A stretch of 64,000 nucleotides of DNA, from NCBI GenBank assembly GCA_052386675.1, contig JBQTJX010000068.1, positions 1 through 64,000 on the forward strand, in the 5' to 3' direction. The position numbers were made by a program, and so were the translations under genes. Positions within the stretch are counted from its first letter, which is position 1; each line of letters opens with the position of its first letter. Under the pieces are notes generated by a model. It was given only the letters and a program-made list of their open reading frames with translations. It was not told where the DNA came from and ran no database searches. Source of the DNA: RBG-16-66-20 sp052386675. GTDB lineage: Bacteria; Pseudomonadota; Gammaproteobacteria; Burkholderiales; SG8-39. This document shows, in pieces, positions 1-7,938 of the stretch.

Positions 1-591
1 CTCGACCAGGTTCTGTTCACGATCGGGCTGGTGTTCGTGATGATCGCCGGGGTGACGCTCGGCGTCGGCCCGGAGACGCAGAGCGTGATGCTGCCCGAGT
101 GGCTGCGCGGCCAGACCGACCTCGGGTTCATGCGCTACCGCACCTACAGCCTCGCGATCATCGTCTTCGGCATCGCGCTGGTGCTCGCCCTGTGGCTCGG
201 CTTCGAGCGCACGAGGCTCGGAGCCAGGATCCGCGCCGCGGTGGACAACCGGCGCATGGCGCAGTCCATGGGCGTGGACGTGGGTCGCCTGTTCACCGTC
301 ACTTTCGCCTTCGGCAGCGGCCTGGCGGCGGTAGGCGGCGGACTGGGCGCGGAGATGCTGGGCCTGGATCCCAACTACCCGCTGCGCTACCTCGTCTACT
401 TCCTGATCGTGGTCGCGGTGGGCGGCCTGGGCCGCGTCACCGGCGTGTTCCTGGCCGCGATCCTCATCGGCGTGCTGGATTTCGTGCTGAAGATCTACTT
501 CCCCAAGGGCGGCACCATCTTCATCTATGCGCTTACCCTGATCCTGCTTCTCGCCCGGCCGCAAGGCCTGTTTGGAAAGAAAGGCGCCTGA
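1..591 (+). CDS. livH: Branched-chain amino acid ABC transporter permease, LivH type (5' partial)
   Basis: The reading frame is open from the first base, so the start lies upstream of the window. The visible 196 residues are hydrophobic, with several membrane segments and the cytoplasmic loop GARIRAAVDNRRMAQSMGV, which is characteristic of LivH permeases and contacts the ATPases. LivH pairs with LivM to form the inner-membrane channel of a HAAT-family importer. The stop overlaps the livM start (TGATG), so it heads the visible operon. LIV-type systems also import amides, urea and aromatic acids, and the neighbouring catabolic genes suggest such a substrate rather than leucine. Family call is secure; substrate is inference. 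Confidence 0.93.
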   Translation, partial: LDQVLFTIGLVFVMIAGVTLGVGPETQSVMLPEWLRGQTDLGFMRYRTYSLAIIVFGIALVLALWLGFERTRLGARIRAAVDNRRMAQSMGVDVGRLFTVTFAFGSGLAAVGGGLGAEMLGLDPNYPLRYLVYFLIVVAVGGLGRVTGVFLAAILIGVLDFVLKIYFPKGGTIFIYALTLILLLARPQGLFGKKGA

Positions 592-1586
592 TGGGCGAGC
601 CGCAGACCGCCGCAGGCCAGCTCGCGCGCCGCCATCGCTTCCAGTGGTGGGAACTGCTGCCGTGGATCGCCGCCATCGTGGCGTTCTTCGCCTTCCCGAC
701 CTACCTCGCCTTCGGCACGCAATTGCTGATCACCATTTTGTTCGCGCTGTCGCTGGACCTGGTGCTGGGTTACGCCGGCATCGTCACGCTGGGCCATGCG
801 GCTTTCTTCGGCGCGGGCGCCTATACCGTGGGCATGCTTGCCTCGCAACTGGGCTGGAACGAGCCGCTTTCCGGCCTGCTCGCCGCGGCCGTGGTGGCCG
901 GGCTGATCGGCCTGGTGAGCGGCCTGGTGCTGCTGCGCACGCACGGCCTCACGCTGCTCATGCTGACGCTGTGCACCATGGCCCTGCTGGAGCAGGCGGC
1001 GAACATGGGCGCGGCCTATACCGGGGGCTTCGACGGCATCCCCGGGCTGGAATTCCGCAAGATCCTCGGGCTGTTCTCCTTCGATGTGCTCTACTTCCGC
1101 TCGCAGTACCTGTATGTGCTGGTGGTGCTGCTCGCGTGCTTCGTCGTCGTGCGCGTGCTGGTGTATTCATCCTTCGGCCAGAGCCTGACCGGGGTGCGCG
1201 AGAACCTGTTGCGCATGCACGCGGTGGGGGCGCCGGTGCGCGCGCGCCTGGTGACCGTCTACACCATCTCGGCGGCGCTCGCCGGTGTCGCGGGCGGGCT
1301 GTTCACGCAGGCCACCGGCTACGTCAACCTCTCGGTGCTGGGCCTGGAGCGCGCCGCCGGCGTCATGATCATCCTCATCCTGGGCGGCTACGGGCGCCTC
1401 TACGGCGCCTTCGTCGGCGCAGTGGCCTACATGGTGCTGGAGCACATGCTCGCCAAGGCCTATCCGACCGCCTGGCAGCTGGGCATCGGCGTGACGCTGA
1501 TCCTGGTTGCACTGTACGCGCGCAACGGCATCATCGGCATCGGCGAGGCACTGCTGCGGCGGTTGCGCGGCGGAGGCGCGTCATGA
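591..1586 (+). CDS. livM: Branched-chain amino acid ABC transporter permease, LivM type
   Basis: This 331-residue protein has about eight to ten hydrophobic segments and the LivM hallmark LSLDLVLGYAGIVTLGHAAF near residue 55. The loop GQSLTGVRENLLRMHAVGA is the coupling region for the ATPase. It is the second permease of the importer begun by the upstream LivH. The ATG at 591 shares its first base with the livH stop and follows the purine-rich stretch GGAAAGAAAGG. The 3' end overlaps livG as ATGA. The soluble binding protein is not visible and is presumably upstream of the window. Confidence 0.94.
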   Translation: MGEPQTAAGQLARRHRFQWWELLPWIAAIVAFFAFPTYLAFGTQLLITILFALSLDLVLGYAGIVTLGHAAFFGAGAYTVGMLASQLGWNEPLSGLLAAAVVAGLIGLVSGLVLLRTHGLTLLMLTLCTMALLEQAANMGAAYTGGFDGIPGLEFRKILGLFSFDVLYFRSQYLYVLVVLLACFVVVRVLVYSSFGQSLTGVRENLLRMHAVGAPVRARLVTVYTISAALAGVAGGLFTQATGYVNLSVLGLERAAGVMIILILGGYGRLYGAFVGAVAYMVLEHMLAKAYPTAWQLGIGVTLILVALYARNGIIGIGEALLRRLRGGGAS

Positions 1587-2332
1587 GCGCCGCCCGACTG
1601 GAGACCAGGGGGCTGAGCAAGAACTTCGGCGCGCTGGAAGTGGCGCGCGAGGTGGATTTCCGGCTCGAGCCCGGCGCGCGCCATGCGCTGATCGGACCCA
1701 ACGGCGCGGGCAAGACCACGTTCATCAACCTTCTCACCGGCGTGCTGGCGCCCTCCAGGGGCAGCGTCCTGCTGGAGGGCGACGACGTCACCGCGCTGGC
1801 GCAGGCGACGCGCGTCAAGCGCGGCATCGCGCGCACTTTCCAGATCAACCAGCTGTTTCGAGGCCTGACGGTGCTGGAGAACGTGTGCATCTCGGTGTCC
1901 GAGCGCATGGGGCTGGGCGGTGGCATGTTCCGCGCCGCGGGCCGGCGCGCCGAAGTCCTGGCCGAAGCCATGCGCCTGATCGAGATGCTGCGCCTGGAAG
2001 GCGACGCCGGCCGGCGCATCGTGGAGCTGCCCTATGGCCGCCAGCGACTGGTGGAAATCGCCATCGCCCTGGGCCTGGACCCGCGCGTGCTGCTGCTGGA
2101 CGAGCCCGCGGCCGGGATTCCGAGCGCGGAAACCCACATCCTGCTGGACGCCATCGCCACGCTGCCCCGGGACATCGCGGTGCTCATCATCGAGCACGAC
2201 ATGGACCTGGTGTTCCGCTTCGCTGATCGCATCACGGTGCTGGTGAGCGGGGCCATCTACGCCGAGGGCACGCCGCAGCAGATCGCCGCCAATCGGGACG
2301 TGCGCGCTGTCTATCTGGGGAACGCGATATGA
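1583..2332 (+). CDS. livG: ABC transporter ATP-binding protein, LivG type
   Basis: A 249-residue ATPase of the HAAT importer. Walker A is GPNGAGKT at residues 38-45 and Walker B is LLLDEPAAG. The C-terminal RITVLVSGAIYAEGTPQQI stretch is typical of LivG. The ABC signature is relaxed (LPYGRQRLVEIA instead of LSYGQQR), which is common in this subfamily. The ATG at 1583 overlaps the livM stop (ATGA) and is in frame with all motifs; longer upstream versions would run through livM. It pairs with LivF to drive uptake from the cytoplasmic face. Confidence 0.94.
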   Translation: MSAARLETRGLSKNFGALEVAREVDFRLEPGARHALIGPNGAGKTTFINLLTGVLAPSRGSVLLEGDDVTALAQATRVKRGIARTFQINQLFRGLTVLENVCISVSERMGLGGGMFRAAGRRAEVLAEAMRLIEMLRLEGDAGRRIVELPYGRQRLVEIAIALGLDPRVLLLDEPAAGIPSAETHILLDAIATLPRDIAVLIIEHDMDLVFRFADRITVLVSGAIYAEGTPQQIAANRDVRAVYLGNAI

Positions 2333-2356
2333 AATCGCTTTGCGGGAGCGCGCTCG

Positions 2357-3058
2357 ATGCCTGAGGCGCTTTCCCTGAAGGGCGTCGGCGCCGGCTACGG
2401 CGAGACGCACGTGCTGGAGAATGTCGATCTCGCGCTGGAACAAGGGGAAAGTTTGTCCGTCATCGGCCGCAACGGCGTGGGCAAGTCCACGCTGCTCGAG
2501 ACGATCATGGGCCACACCACGATGCACGCGGGGCGCATAGCCCTCAACGGAGCCGATGTTTCTGCATTTCCCCCTCACCAACGCGCGCTGGCCGGGCTGG
2601 GCTACGTGCCGCAGGAGCGGGAAATATTCCCGTCGCTCACGGTGCTGGAGAACCTGGAACTCGGCGCGCGTCCCGGACCCTGGACCCTCGAGCGGGTGTT
2701 CGAGCTGTTTCCGAACCTGAAGGAGCGCCTGGCCAACGCCGGCACCCAGCTCTCAGGCGGCGAGCAGCAGATGCTGGCGGTGGCGCGCGCGCTGCTGACC
2801 AATCCGACCGTGCTGCTCATGGACGAGCCCACCGAGGGCCTGGCGCCGGTGATCGTGCAGGCGCTGGCGCAGGTGCTGCTGAAGCTGCGCGGCGATGGCG
2901 GCCTGTCCATCGTGCTGGTGGAGCAGAACAGCCGCGTGGCGCTGGAATTCTCCGAGCGCACCGTGGTAATGGACCGCGGCCGGATCGTGTTCGATGGCGC
3001 CTCCGACCGCCTGCGCAAGGACCCGGAGTACCTCGCCAGCCTGATTGCGGCGCAATAG
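2357..3058 (+). CDS. livF: ABC transporter ATP-binding protein, LivF type
   Basis: A 233-residue ATPase, the usual LivF length. Walker A is GRNGVGKS at residues 37-44, the signature is LSGGEQQMLAVARAL and Walker B is LLMDEPTEGLAP. The TEGLAP extension and the VLVEQNSRVALEF stretch are LivF hallmarks. It begins 24 nt after livG and ends 5 nt before the dioxygenase gene, so transporter and catabolic genes are very probably co-transcribed. Confidence 0.95.
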   Translation: MPEALSLKGVGAGYGETHVLENVDLALEQGESLSVIGRNGVGKSTLLETIMGHTTMHAGRIALNGADVSAFPPHQRALAGLGYVPQEREIFPSLTVLENLELGARPGPWTLERVFELFPNLKERLANAGTQLSGGEQQMLAVARALLTNPTVLLMDEPTEGLAPVIVQALAQVLLKLRGDGGLSIVLVEQNSRVALEFSERTVVMDRGRIVFDGASDRLRKDPEYLASLIAAQ

Positions 3059-3063
3059 CGACC

Positions 3064-3612
3064 ATGTCCACCGATTTCCGGAAGCCCCTCGAGCTGCACT
3101 CGCTGCTGAAGGCGATCGACTTCCCCGCCTGGATCCGGGAACGGGAGGACAAACTCAAGCCGCCGGTATCCATCCAGCAGATCTGGCGGGATTCCGACTT
3201 CATCGTCTCGGTGGTCGGCGGACCGAACCGCCGCCATGACTACCACGACGACCCGCTCGAGGAACTGTTCTACCAGTTCAAGGGCAACGCCTACCTGTCC
3301 ATCATGACCCCGGAAGGCCCGCGGCGGGTGGACCTGGAGGAGGGAGCGATCTTCCTGCTGCCGCCGCATGTGCGCCATTCGCCGCAGCGGCCGGAGGCGG
3401 GCAGCCTTTGCCTGCTGGTCGAGCGCACCCGCCCGCCGGGCCTGCTTGACGCGTTCGAGTGGTATTGCGCCGCCTGCCACAAGCTGTTGCACCGCGCGGA
3501 GATGCACGTCTCCGATCTCGCGGCGCAGCTCCCGCTGGCCTTCGATGCGTTCCACGCGGACATGGCCAGGCGTACTTGCGGCGAGTGCGGCACGTTGCAT
3601 CCGGGGAAGTGA
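3064..3612 (+). CDS. nbaC: 3-hydroxyanthranilate 3,4-dioxygenase (HaaO/NbaC type)
   Basis: This 182-residue cupin cleaves 3-hydroxyanthranilate to 2-amino-3-carboxymuconate semialdehyde in the kynurenine or 2-nitrobenzoate route. By spacing against the Cupriavidus enzyme, the iron ligands fit His61, Glu67 and His105, and the substrate arginines fit Arg57 and Arg109. The bacterial rubredoxin-like second metal site is intact (Cys135, Cys138, Cys172, Cys175). The downstream enzymes expected of that pathway (ACMS decarboxylase, 2-aminomuconate enzymes) are not in the window. It is translationally coupled (TGATG) to the molybdenum hydroxylase gene. Family is very likely; a related ring-cleavage substrate remains possible. 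Confidence 0.9.
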   Translation: MSTDFRKPLELHSLLKAIDFPAWIREREDKLKPPVSIQQIWRDSDFIVSVVGGPNRRHDYHDDPLEELFYQFKGNAYLSIMTPEGPRRVDLEEGAIFLLPPHVRHSPQRPEAGSLCLLVERTRPPGLLDAFEWYCAACHKLLHRAEMHVSDLAAQLPLAFDAFHADMARRTCGECGTLHPGK

Positions 3613-5675
3613 TGGACGTGGACGAGCGCCGCCTGCGGGGCGGCGGCCGGTATGTGTCCGACATCACGCCGGAAGGCTGCCTGCACCTGGCGTTCGCGCG
3701 CAGCCCGCATGCGCGGGCGAGAATCGGATCCATCTCGCTGTCGGCCGCGCGCGCGATCCCCGGGGTCGCGGCCGTCTATACCGGCGCCGATGTCGCGGGG
3801 CTGGACGGCATCGAGGTCAACCGGCCCTTCGAGGGTATCGTCGTGCCGCCGCATCCGCTGCTGTCGCAGTACGATGTGTTCGCCGTTGGCGAGCCCTGCG
3901 CCGCGGCAGTCGCGACCTCGCCGGAGGCGGCGCGGGACGCGGCGGACCTGATCGAGTTCGAGCTCGACGTGCTCGACGCGGCGGTCGGACCTGATCAGGC
4001 CCGCGTCGCATACCGCAAGACCTGGTCATGCGGCAACGTGGAGGCCGCCTTTGCCGGCGCGCACAGGGTGGTGCGCGTCCGCGTGGAGCAGCCGCGCCTC
4101 GCGGCGGCGCCGATGGAGGCGCGCGCGACGCTCGCCATGCCCGACGCAGGCGGCGTCCGGGTGTGGACATCCACGCAAGCGCCATTCCGGGTCCGCAAGG
4201 ACATCGCGAAGGTCCTCGGTCTCGAGGAGTCGAGCGTGCGCGTCGCGGCCCCCGACGTGGGCGGCGCTTTCGGTGCCAAGGGCGCCACCTACCGGGAGGA
4301 TGTGTTCGTCGCCTGGGCGGCGCTGCGCCTGGCGTGCCCGGTGAAATGGGTCGCCGGCCGCGGCGAGGATTTCCTGTCCACGCAGCACGGGCGCGGCAAC
4401 GTGGCCGAGGCCGAGCTGGCGCTGGATGTCGAGGGCCGCTTCCTTGCCATGCGCGCCTCCATCGTCTGCGCGCTGGGGTCGGTGATGACCAACAGCTCGG
4501 CCATCACCGGGTTCAACTTCGCCCGTATCCTGCCTGGCCCGTACCGGGTTCCCTCGTTGCGCATCGACCTCGAGGGCCGTTTGTCCGATACGGCGACGGT
4601 GAGCATCTACCGGGGGGCGGGTCGTCCGGAGGCGGCATTCCTGATGGAGCGGCTGAGCGATGCCGCCGCACGCGAGCTGGATATGGATCCGGCGGAGATC
4701 CGGCGCCGGAACTTCGTTCCCGCTTCGTCCATGCCCTGGACTTCGCCGACCGGGGCGCGGCTCGATTCGGGCGACTACGGTTCGATCCTGGACACGCTGC
4801 TGGCGCGCGCGGGCTATGTGGCGCTGCGCGCGGAGGTTGCGCGCCGTCGCGCCGCCGGCGAACTGGTGGGCCTCGGGCTTGCGTCCTATGTCGAGCCTTG
4901 CGGCCGCGGCCTGGAATCGGCGCGCGTCAAGTTCGAGACGGACGGTCGCGTTGCGGCCTGGACCGGCGCCACCTCGCAGGGACAGGGACGGGAGCGCGCC
5001 TTTGCGCAAATCGTTGCGGCGGAACTGGACATCTCGCCTGGCCTCGTCGATGTGCACCATGGCGACACTGCGGACCTGCCCACGGGCGTCGGAGCGCTTG
5101 CGAGCCGTTGCACCGGGATTGGCGGCAGCGCGCTTGCCCTTGCGGCGCGCCGCGCGAAGATCGAAGGCGGGGACGCGACGGAGATCTACGAGGCCGAAGG
5201 GGAAGCGTGGAGCTGCGGCAGCTGCCTGGCTTTGCTGCGGATCGACCGGGAAACCGGCGAGCCGATCGTGGAGCGGCTAGTGCTCGCGGACGACGCCGGC
5301 CGCATCATCGACCCGGCCGGCGCCGAAGCGCAGCTGCACGGCGGCATCGCGCAGGGGCTGGGGCAGGCGCTGCTGGAGCGCGTGGCCTACGATGAGTCAG
5401 GGCAACTGTTGACCGGGTCATTCCTGGACTACGCGATGCCGCGCGCGGCCGATTTCCCGTTGCCGGAGCTGATGCACACGGAAACCCCGACGCCGATGAA
5501 CGATCTGGGCGCGAAGGGCCTGGGCGAGACCGGCTGCATTGCGGTGCCGCCGGCCATCGTCAACGCCGCGCTGGACGCCCTGTCGGGCCTGGGCGTGGCG
5601 GACCTGGACATGCCGCTCACTGCGCCCGCGCTCTGGCACGCCATGGACAATGCAAGGAGAGGACCGAAAGCATGA
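3612..5675 (+). CDS. Xanthine dehydrogenase family molybdopterin-binding subunit, shortened
   Basis: A 687-residue homologue of the CoxL/XdhB large subunit, which binds the Mo-cytosine dinucleotide cofactor and hydroxylates aromatic or N-heterocyclic substrates. The a/b hammerhead start GRYVSDI, the cofactor loop VGGAFGAKG and the catalytic glutamate in KGLGETG (Glu639) are present. Compared with typical members (about 770-800 residues) it lacks roughly 60-70 residues after ASRCTGIGGSALALAARR, and the usual PFGxH stretch reads SCGSC. No FAD or 2Fe-2S subunit gene is visible, so either they lie elsewhere or the protein works differently. The ATG at 3612 is coupled to the dioxygenase stop. Confidence 0.88.
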   Translation: MDVDERRLRGGGRYVSDITPEGCLHLAFARSPHARARIGSISLSAARAIPGVAAVYTGADVAGLDGIEVNRPFEGIVVPPHPLLSQYDVFAVGEPCAAAVATSPEAARDAADLIEFELDVLDAAVGPDQARVAYRKTWSCGNVEAAFAGAHRVVRVRVEQPRLAAAPMEARATLAMPDAGGVRVWTSTQAPFRVRKDIAKVLGLEESSVRVAAPDVGGAFGAKGATYREDVFVAWAALRLACPVKWVAGRGEDFLSTQHGRGNVAEAELALDVEGRFLAMRASIVCALGSVMTNSSAITGFNFARILPGPYRVPSLRIDLEGRLSDTATVSIYRGAGRPEAAFLMERLSDAAARELDMDPAEIRRRNFVPASSMPWTSPTGARLDSGDYGSILDTLLARAGYVALRAEVARRRAAGELVGLGLASYVEPCGRGLESARVKFETDGRVAAWTGATSQGQGRERAFAQIVAAELDISPGLVDVHHGDTADLPTGVGALASRCTGIGGSALALAARRAKIEGGDATEIYEAEGEAWSCGSCLALLRIDRETGEPIVERLVLADDAGRIIDPAGAEAQLHGGIAQGLGQALLERVAYDESGQLLTGSFLDYAMPRAADFPLPELMHTETPTPMNDLGAKGLGETGCIAVPPAIVNAALDALSGLGVADLDMPLTAPALWHAMDNARRGPKA

Positions 5676-6634
5676 AACCTGTGAAGAACGACGCCAAGAA
5701 GCGGGCACGCGCGGAACTGCGCGGGATTTGGGCCGCGACCCTGACCCCGTTCAGGCCCGACCAGTCCATCGACGAGGATGGCTGGCGCCGCAACCTGCGC
5801 CACTGGTATGGCGCGCTCGGAATCCGCGGCCTGTTCGTCAACGGCAAGCAGGGCGAATTCGGCTCCATGACCGTGGCCGAGCGCAAGCGCACGGCAGAGG
5901 TTGCGGTGGAGGAGGCGAAGGCCTTCGGCGCCGGGGTGATGGTGTCCTGCTCCGACCAGAGCCTGGATACCGTGATCGAGCTGGCGAAGCACGCGCAGTC
6001 CATCGGCGCCGGGACCATCGTCGTGCACACGCCGCTGCTGTACTTCGGCGCGCATTCCGACGACACCGTCTACGAGTACTACCGCCACATCGCGGAGCAG
6101 GTCGACATCGGCGTGGTGCTCTGGAACCAGCCGCCAGATTGCGGGTACATGATTAGCCCGGAGCTGTGCGTGCGCATGGCGGAGATCCCGAACGTGGTCG
6201 CGATCAAGTACAGCGTGCCGCGCGAGACCTACGCCCGGCTGACGCGGCTCGCCGGCGAGCGCCTCATCGTCAGCACCTCGAACGAGGAGGAATGGCTGGA
6301 GAACATCCTGGAACTGGGCTGGCAGGTCTACCTGTGCTCCACGCCGCCCTACCTGCTGCAGACGGCCGCGGACCGGCGCATGCGCGAATACACCGAACTT
6401 GCGTTCAAGGGCGAGGCGGCGATGGCGCGCGCGGTGAGCGCGAGCCTGGACCCGGTGCGGCGCGCGCTCAAGTCCACGCGGCCTGCGGGGAAGGCGGCGG
6501 CGCATCAGAAGTACTGGCAGGAATTGCTGGGACAGGCGGGAGGCCCGGTGCGCAGGCCGCTGCTGGGGCTGACCGAGGCGGAAAAGCAGGCGACGCGCGC
6601 CGCGTTCGAGGGCTGCGGCCTGAAGACAGCGTAG
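5672..6634 (+). CDS. Dihydrodipicolinate synthase family protein (DapA-like aldolase/lyase), atypical active site
   Basis: A 320-residue TIM-barrel protein of the DapA/NanA superfamily, which forms a Schiff base between a lysine and a keto-acid. The lysine is Lys179 in VVAIKYS. Two other features differ from true DapA: the tyrosine of the YNxP motif is Trp151 (WNQP), and the GTTGE substrate loop reads GKQGE (58-62). A lysine-pathway role is therefore unlikely; a hydratase-aldolase acting on a ring-cleavage product would fit the operon. It overlaps the upstream gene by ATGA and closes the seven-gene run. Confidence 0.87.
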   Translation: MKPVKNDAKKRARAELRGIWAATLTPFRPDQSIDEDGWRRNLRHWYGALGIRGLFVNGKQGEFGSMTVAERKRTAEVAVEEAKAFGAGVMVSCSDQSLDTVIELAKHAQSIGAGTIVVHTPLLYFGAHSDDTVYEYYRHIAEQVDIGVVLWNQPPDCGYMISPELCVRMAEIPNVVAIKYSVPRETYARLTRLAGERLIVSTSNEEEWLENILELGWQVYLCSTPPYLLQTAADRRMREYTELAFKGEAAMARAVSASLDPVRRALKSTRPAGKAAAHQKYWQELLGQAGGPVRRPLLGLTEAEKQATRAAFEGCGLKTA

Positions 6635-7687
6635 CTAGGGGACGATCTTCTCCTCCCTGAACCTCCGCAGCAGCCTGACAAACATCTCCTCGCTGTCCAC
6701 CACCGCGTGGAAGCCGTGCTGGCGCGACTTGGTGACGTTGGACATCACGTCCCAGTTGCAGCCGAACACGTAGTCGCCGAAGGGCCAGGCTACGACCTCG
6801 TCGAAGCGGTACGGCCGCAGGCCGTGCGTGGTCACTAGCGATTCCCACAGCCCATCCTGCCCACCCATGGTTTTCACCAGCGACATTGGTTCCGGCCCGG
6901 CCGCCGGCATGTCGAACACCTCGGCCAGCCGCGGCCATAGACGGCTCCAGCGGAAATAGTCGCCGTTGGTGATGTTGTAGGCCTGGTTGGCGCAGCGCGG
7001 CTCGGTCGCGGCCCAGTACGCGGACGCAGCGAAATGGGCTGATTCGGTGACCTGGTAGATCGTGTTCCAGGCGGTGCCGGGGAAGGAGAGCGGCAGGCCC
7101 TGCGCCTTGCGCAGCGCCGCGTAGACCGCGATCACCGGCACGATGCTCATCGCGGTTCCGGGGGCGAAGCCACAAAGGGTCTGAGGGCGCAGTTCGGTCC
7201 AGCTCCAGCGCTTGCCGCGCTGGAACGCCGTCAGCCAGTCGATCTGGTCGAAGTAGAAGTTGGGCCCGGCATGGCGCGGATCTGTCTCGCGTGCCGGGGT
7301 TGGGTAGGGACCGAGGTGGGTGCCGTAGTACTTGGTCCCGGTCACCAGGACCACCCTTTGCAGGTTGCTTGCAACGGCGTCCACCGCGGACACCGCGTTC
7401 ACCAGCATGTCCCGGTTTGGATCGATGTTGGCGGCGTAGCCCGATGCAGCCCCGGTGGAAGGCTGGAACGCGGCGTAGAAGATGTGGGTGGCATCCCGCA
7501 GTTCGGCGAGTTTCGCCTCCGCTGCCGGGCGATCCAGCAGGTCCACGGCGATATGGCGCACGTTGCCACGGTCCTCGCCGCGCCGGCGCGACAGCCCGAC
7601 CACGCGCCAATCGGCCAGTCCGGCGAGTCGCTCGACGATGTAGCGCCCGATCACGCCCTGCGCGCCGACGACGACAGCTGTGTTCAT
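6635..7687 (-). CDS. NAD(P)-dependent SDR/epimerase, PRISE (progesterone 5-beta-reductase-like) family
   Basis: A 350-residue Rossmann protein with the nucleotide motif GAQGVIG at residues 8-14. The PRISE-type elements are a lysine in GTKYYG (Lys119) and a tyrosine in NFYFDQID (Tyr145). Related enzymes reduce the C=C bond of enones; the natural bacterial substrate is unknown. I chose the ATG at 7687 because the Rossmann strand begins there, and upstream codons show no homology-like sequence. It is convergent with the operon ending at 6634 and divergent from the gene at 7786. Confidence 0.85.
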   Translation of the reverse strand: MNTAVVVGAQGVIGRYIVERLAGLADWRVVGLSRRRGEDRGNVRHIAVDLLDRPAAEAKLAELRDATHIFYAAFQPSTGAASGYAANIDPNRDMLVNAVSAVDAVASNLQRVVLVTGTKYYGTHLGPYPTPARETDPRHAGPNFYFDQIDWLTAFQRGKRWSWTELRPQTLCGFAPGTAMSIVPVIAVYAALRKAQGLPLSFPGTAWNTIYQVTESAHFAASAYWAATEPRCANQAYNITNGDYFRWSRLWPRLAEVFDMPAAGPEPMSLVKTMGGQDGLWESLVTTHGLRPYRFDEVVAWPFGDYVFGCNWDVMSNVTKSRQHGFHAVVDSEEMFVRLLRRFREEKIVP

Positions 7688-7785
7688 TTCGCCACGCCAC
7701 CACACAAATTCAACCTTTTCCCGCCTCGTCCGTTGTACATGTAATTCCTGAGTAAGAAACAGCGTGAAGGATACGAGCAAAGCCC

Positions 7786-7938
7786 ATGGACTTCATCCGC
7801 CGCCTGTTGCGCCCCTTCGACCGCCGCCGCTGGGCGCGCGTGCGGCAGGGCTATGGCGCGGAAGTCCTGTTCGCAGGCTGGGTGGACCTGCCCAAACACC
7901 TGATGGAGCGGAAGGCGCATAAAATCCCCCGGTCATGA
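7786..7938 (+). CDS. Small basic protein, possible translationally coupled leader ORF
   Basis: A 50-codon ORF starting MDFIRRLLRPFDRRRW, rich in Arg/Lys, with a final ATGA overlap onto the M20 peptidase gene. A weak GAAGGA lies 14 nt upstream of its ATG. The coupled overlap and the amphipathic, cationic start make it a plausible small gene, but I recognise no family and there is no independent coding evidence. The alternative is that it is simply the peptidase 5' leader. Confidence 0.35.
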   Translation: MDFIRRLLRPFDRRRWARVRQGYGAEVLFAGWVDLPKHLMERKAHKIPRS

